Assembly (NCBI RefSeq): GCF_029846715.1
Contig: NZ_JARVWW010000051.1
Span: 1 to 39,515 of the forward strand
Direction of reading: 5' to 3'
Source: Bradyrhizobium nivariense
GTDB lineage: Bacteria; Pseudomonadota; Alphaproteobacteria; Rhizobiales; Xanthobacteraceae
DNA: 39,515 nucleotides
The notes beneath the pieces are model-generated. The model was not told where the DNA came from and did no database searches. It saw nothing but the letters and a program-made list of their open reading frames with translations. Made by a program: the position numbers and the translations under genes. Below are positions 38,556-39,515 of this stretch, in pieces (the stretch's first letter is position 1; each line of letters starts with the position of its first letter).

Positions 38556-39143
38556 TTAGTGACGTGTTGCGCGGATTTCGAGCGTCGTCTGGGTGAGCCT
38601 GGCCACGAACCCCTCAAATTGCATGACCCTTTGTCTGGTCAATTGTCCATGCAACTCGGCGATCTTCTGGGATTCGGCGATCAACGTTTCGCACACCTGT
38701 TTCGCGTACTCCATCTGAAGCTCAAAGGCCTCGACGGGTGAGCGCGCCGTCGCGAGCTTTCCCAGGAAGGTCCACGTGTGCTCAAGCGACGTCCTCGTGT
38801 AGTCGCTATAAGCATCGGCAATCGCCTGCGTGCTGGCCTGGGAGGGTTCCACCGGTGCGACGGGTGCGCTTGCAGCGATCTCCATCCCGGAAGCCTCGCC
38901 CGGCAAGGCTGCAGCCGAGGGTATCTGCGCAGGGATCTCTCGGCTCGTCTCTTGCCTTATCTCTTGCTCGGTCTCTTGCTCGGTTTCTTGCCTGTTCTCT
39001 TGGCTGATCTCCGCCGAGGCATCCGGCAATTGATGGGCTGCACTTGCGTGTTGCTCGCCGGCCCCGGTCCGTTGCCCGCCCTTCTTCTTCCCGCCGCGCC
39101 GGCCGGATTTTCCCGTTGGCTTATTTTCGAGCGCACTCAACAT
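38556..39143 (-). CDS. Phasin family protein with Gln/Glu-rich linker
   Basis: A 195-residue protein. The C-terminal ~95 residues are a phasin domain: AIADAYSDYTRTSLEHTWTF, LGKLATARSPVEAFELQMEY, then AKQVCETLIAESQKIAELHG. Phasins coat polyhydroxyalkanoate granules. The N terminus (1-45) is Lys/Gly-rich; residues about 46-70 are a Gln/Glu/Thr tandem repeat (QETEQETEQEIRQETSREI) encoded by ~12-bp DNA repeats at 38941-39000, which may vary in number between strains. The start at 39143 has AGGAG about 9 bases upstream. Confidence 0.82.
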   Translation of the reverse strand: MLSALENKPTGKSGRRGGKKKGGQRTGAGEQHASAAHQLPDASAEISQENRQETEQETEQEIRQETSREIPAQIPSAAALPGEASGMEIAASAPVAPVEPSQASTQAIADAYSDYTRTSLEHTWTFLGKLATARSPVEAFELQMEYAKQVCETLIAESQKIAELHGQLTRQRVMQFEGFVARLTQTTLEIRATRH

Positions 39144-39515
39144 TGCAAATGGCTCCTGAATATCGCTGAAGCCGCAAGCCTCCGTCGTGTTTGCGCTGAA
39201 ATCGCGATTGTGGGTTGTCGCTTGCGTGGCGGCCATGTGGTGAGATTTTGCCGGGCATTGGCAAGGCCATCCTGCCGGGGCTTGACCGTCCTGCGCGCGA
39301 GGCCATGCTCGCCTCATCCGCGTCATCGATCTCGTCGTTGGCAAGATCGATGAGGGAGCGCTTGGTCGTTCTGTATGCAGCTCGTAGCTCGTAGCAACCA
39401 TTAAATCGTGGCCCTGTGTCGCGCGTTTCGGATCGTCGACACCTGCCATGATGACGCCGTGCTCGCGCCCGTCAAGGCGTGGCCTGGGGGCGGATCGCAT
39501 GAGGTTTCCAGCAAG
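39144..39515. other. No supported gene in the final 372 bases
   Basis: Besides the likely phasin promoter region, I find no coding region, hairpin or repeat that I can support. A gene reaching beyond the window edge cannot be excluded. Confidence 0.5.

Noticed and set aside
1..39515. tRNA, rRNA, CRISPR arrays, prophage or transposase genes
   Set aside because: Looked for conserved cores, regularly spaced repeats and transposase motifs; none was found, only short palindromic repeats.

Overview
The window looks like chromosomal DNA of a high-GC alphaproteobacterium, most likely Bradyrhizobium or a close relative in the Nitrobacteraceae. This rests on codon and base composition, on the many small secreted proteins and DUF3551-type proteins, on CtrA-type (TTAA-N7-TTAA) and EcfG-type (GGAAC-N16/17-CGTT) sites, and on dispersed palindromic repeats of a kind I associate with this group. 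No rRNA, tRNA, insertion sequence, prophage or CRISPR array was found.

Layout. 0.3-4.4 kb: a tannase/feruloyl-esterase family hydrolase (minus), then a MarR regulator and an orphan TRAP-type solute-binding protein (plus). 4.4-10.8 kb: a self-contained module. One minus-strand operon encodes a TetR regulator, an ABC permease, an NAD-binding epimerase-like protein, a GNAT acetyltransferase, a DapA-family aldolase/lyase and an ABC ATPase; the matching NMT1-type binding protein is divergent. Two related palindromes sit in front of the permease and between tetR and the binding-protein gene. 10.9-12.9 kb: minCDE, preceded by a CtrA-type box. 13-17.1 kb: small secreted or unknown proteins, a candidate small RNA, a membrane/coiled-coil protein, an L,D-transpeptidase lipoprotein and a COG4315-type protein. 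17.2-19.7 kb: a MarR regulator divergent from 3-hydroxybenzoate 4-monooxygenase (mobR/mobA-like), with a palindrome over the promoter. 19.8-22.3 kb: an SH3-domain protein, small proteins and a c-type cytochrome-like protein. 22.3-24.8 kb: two TetR modules, one with an SMR efflux pump and one divergent from an O-methyltransferase. 25-32.9 kb: pyridoxal kinase, an M15-like peptidase, an Ada/AraC protein, an NTF2-like protein, a DMT transporter, YjdM, a PilZ-XRE fusion and small secreted proteins. 33-39.5 kb: a lytic transglycosylase, an acyl-CoA desaturase, a broken duplicate of the transglycosylase 3' end, envelope and small proteins, a phasin, and a cluster of palindromic repeats.

How the genes fit together. 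Most metabolic genes lie beside their own MarR or TetR regulator, usually with a visible inverted repeat in the shared spacer, so much of the region reads as a set of small inducible cassettes. Several concern aromatic or phenolic compounds (tannase family, mobA, O-methyltransferase, efflux). A second set (13.0, 19.9 and 37.5 kb) shares an EcfG-like promoter pattern and probably belongs to the general stress response. The cell-division operon minCDE and two other loci carry CtrA-like boxes. All regulatory assignments are inferences from sequence motifs.
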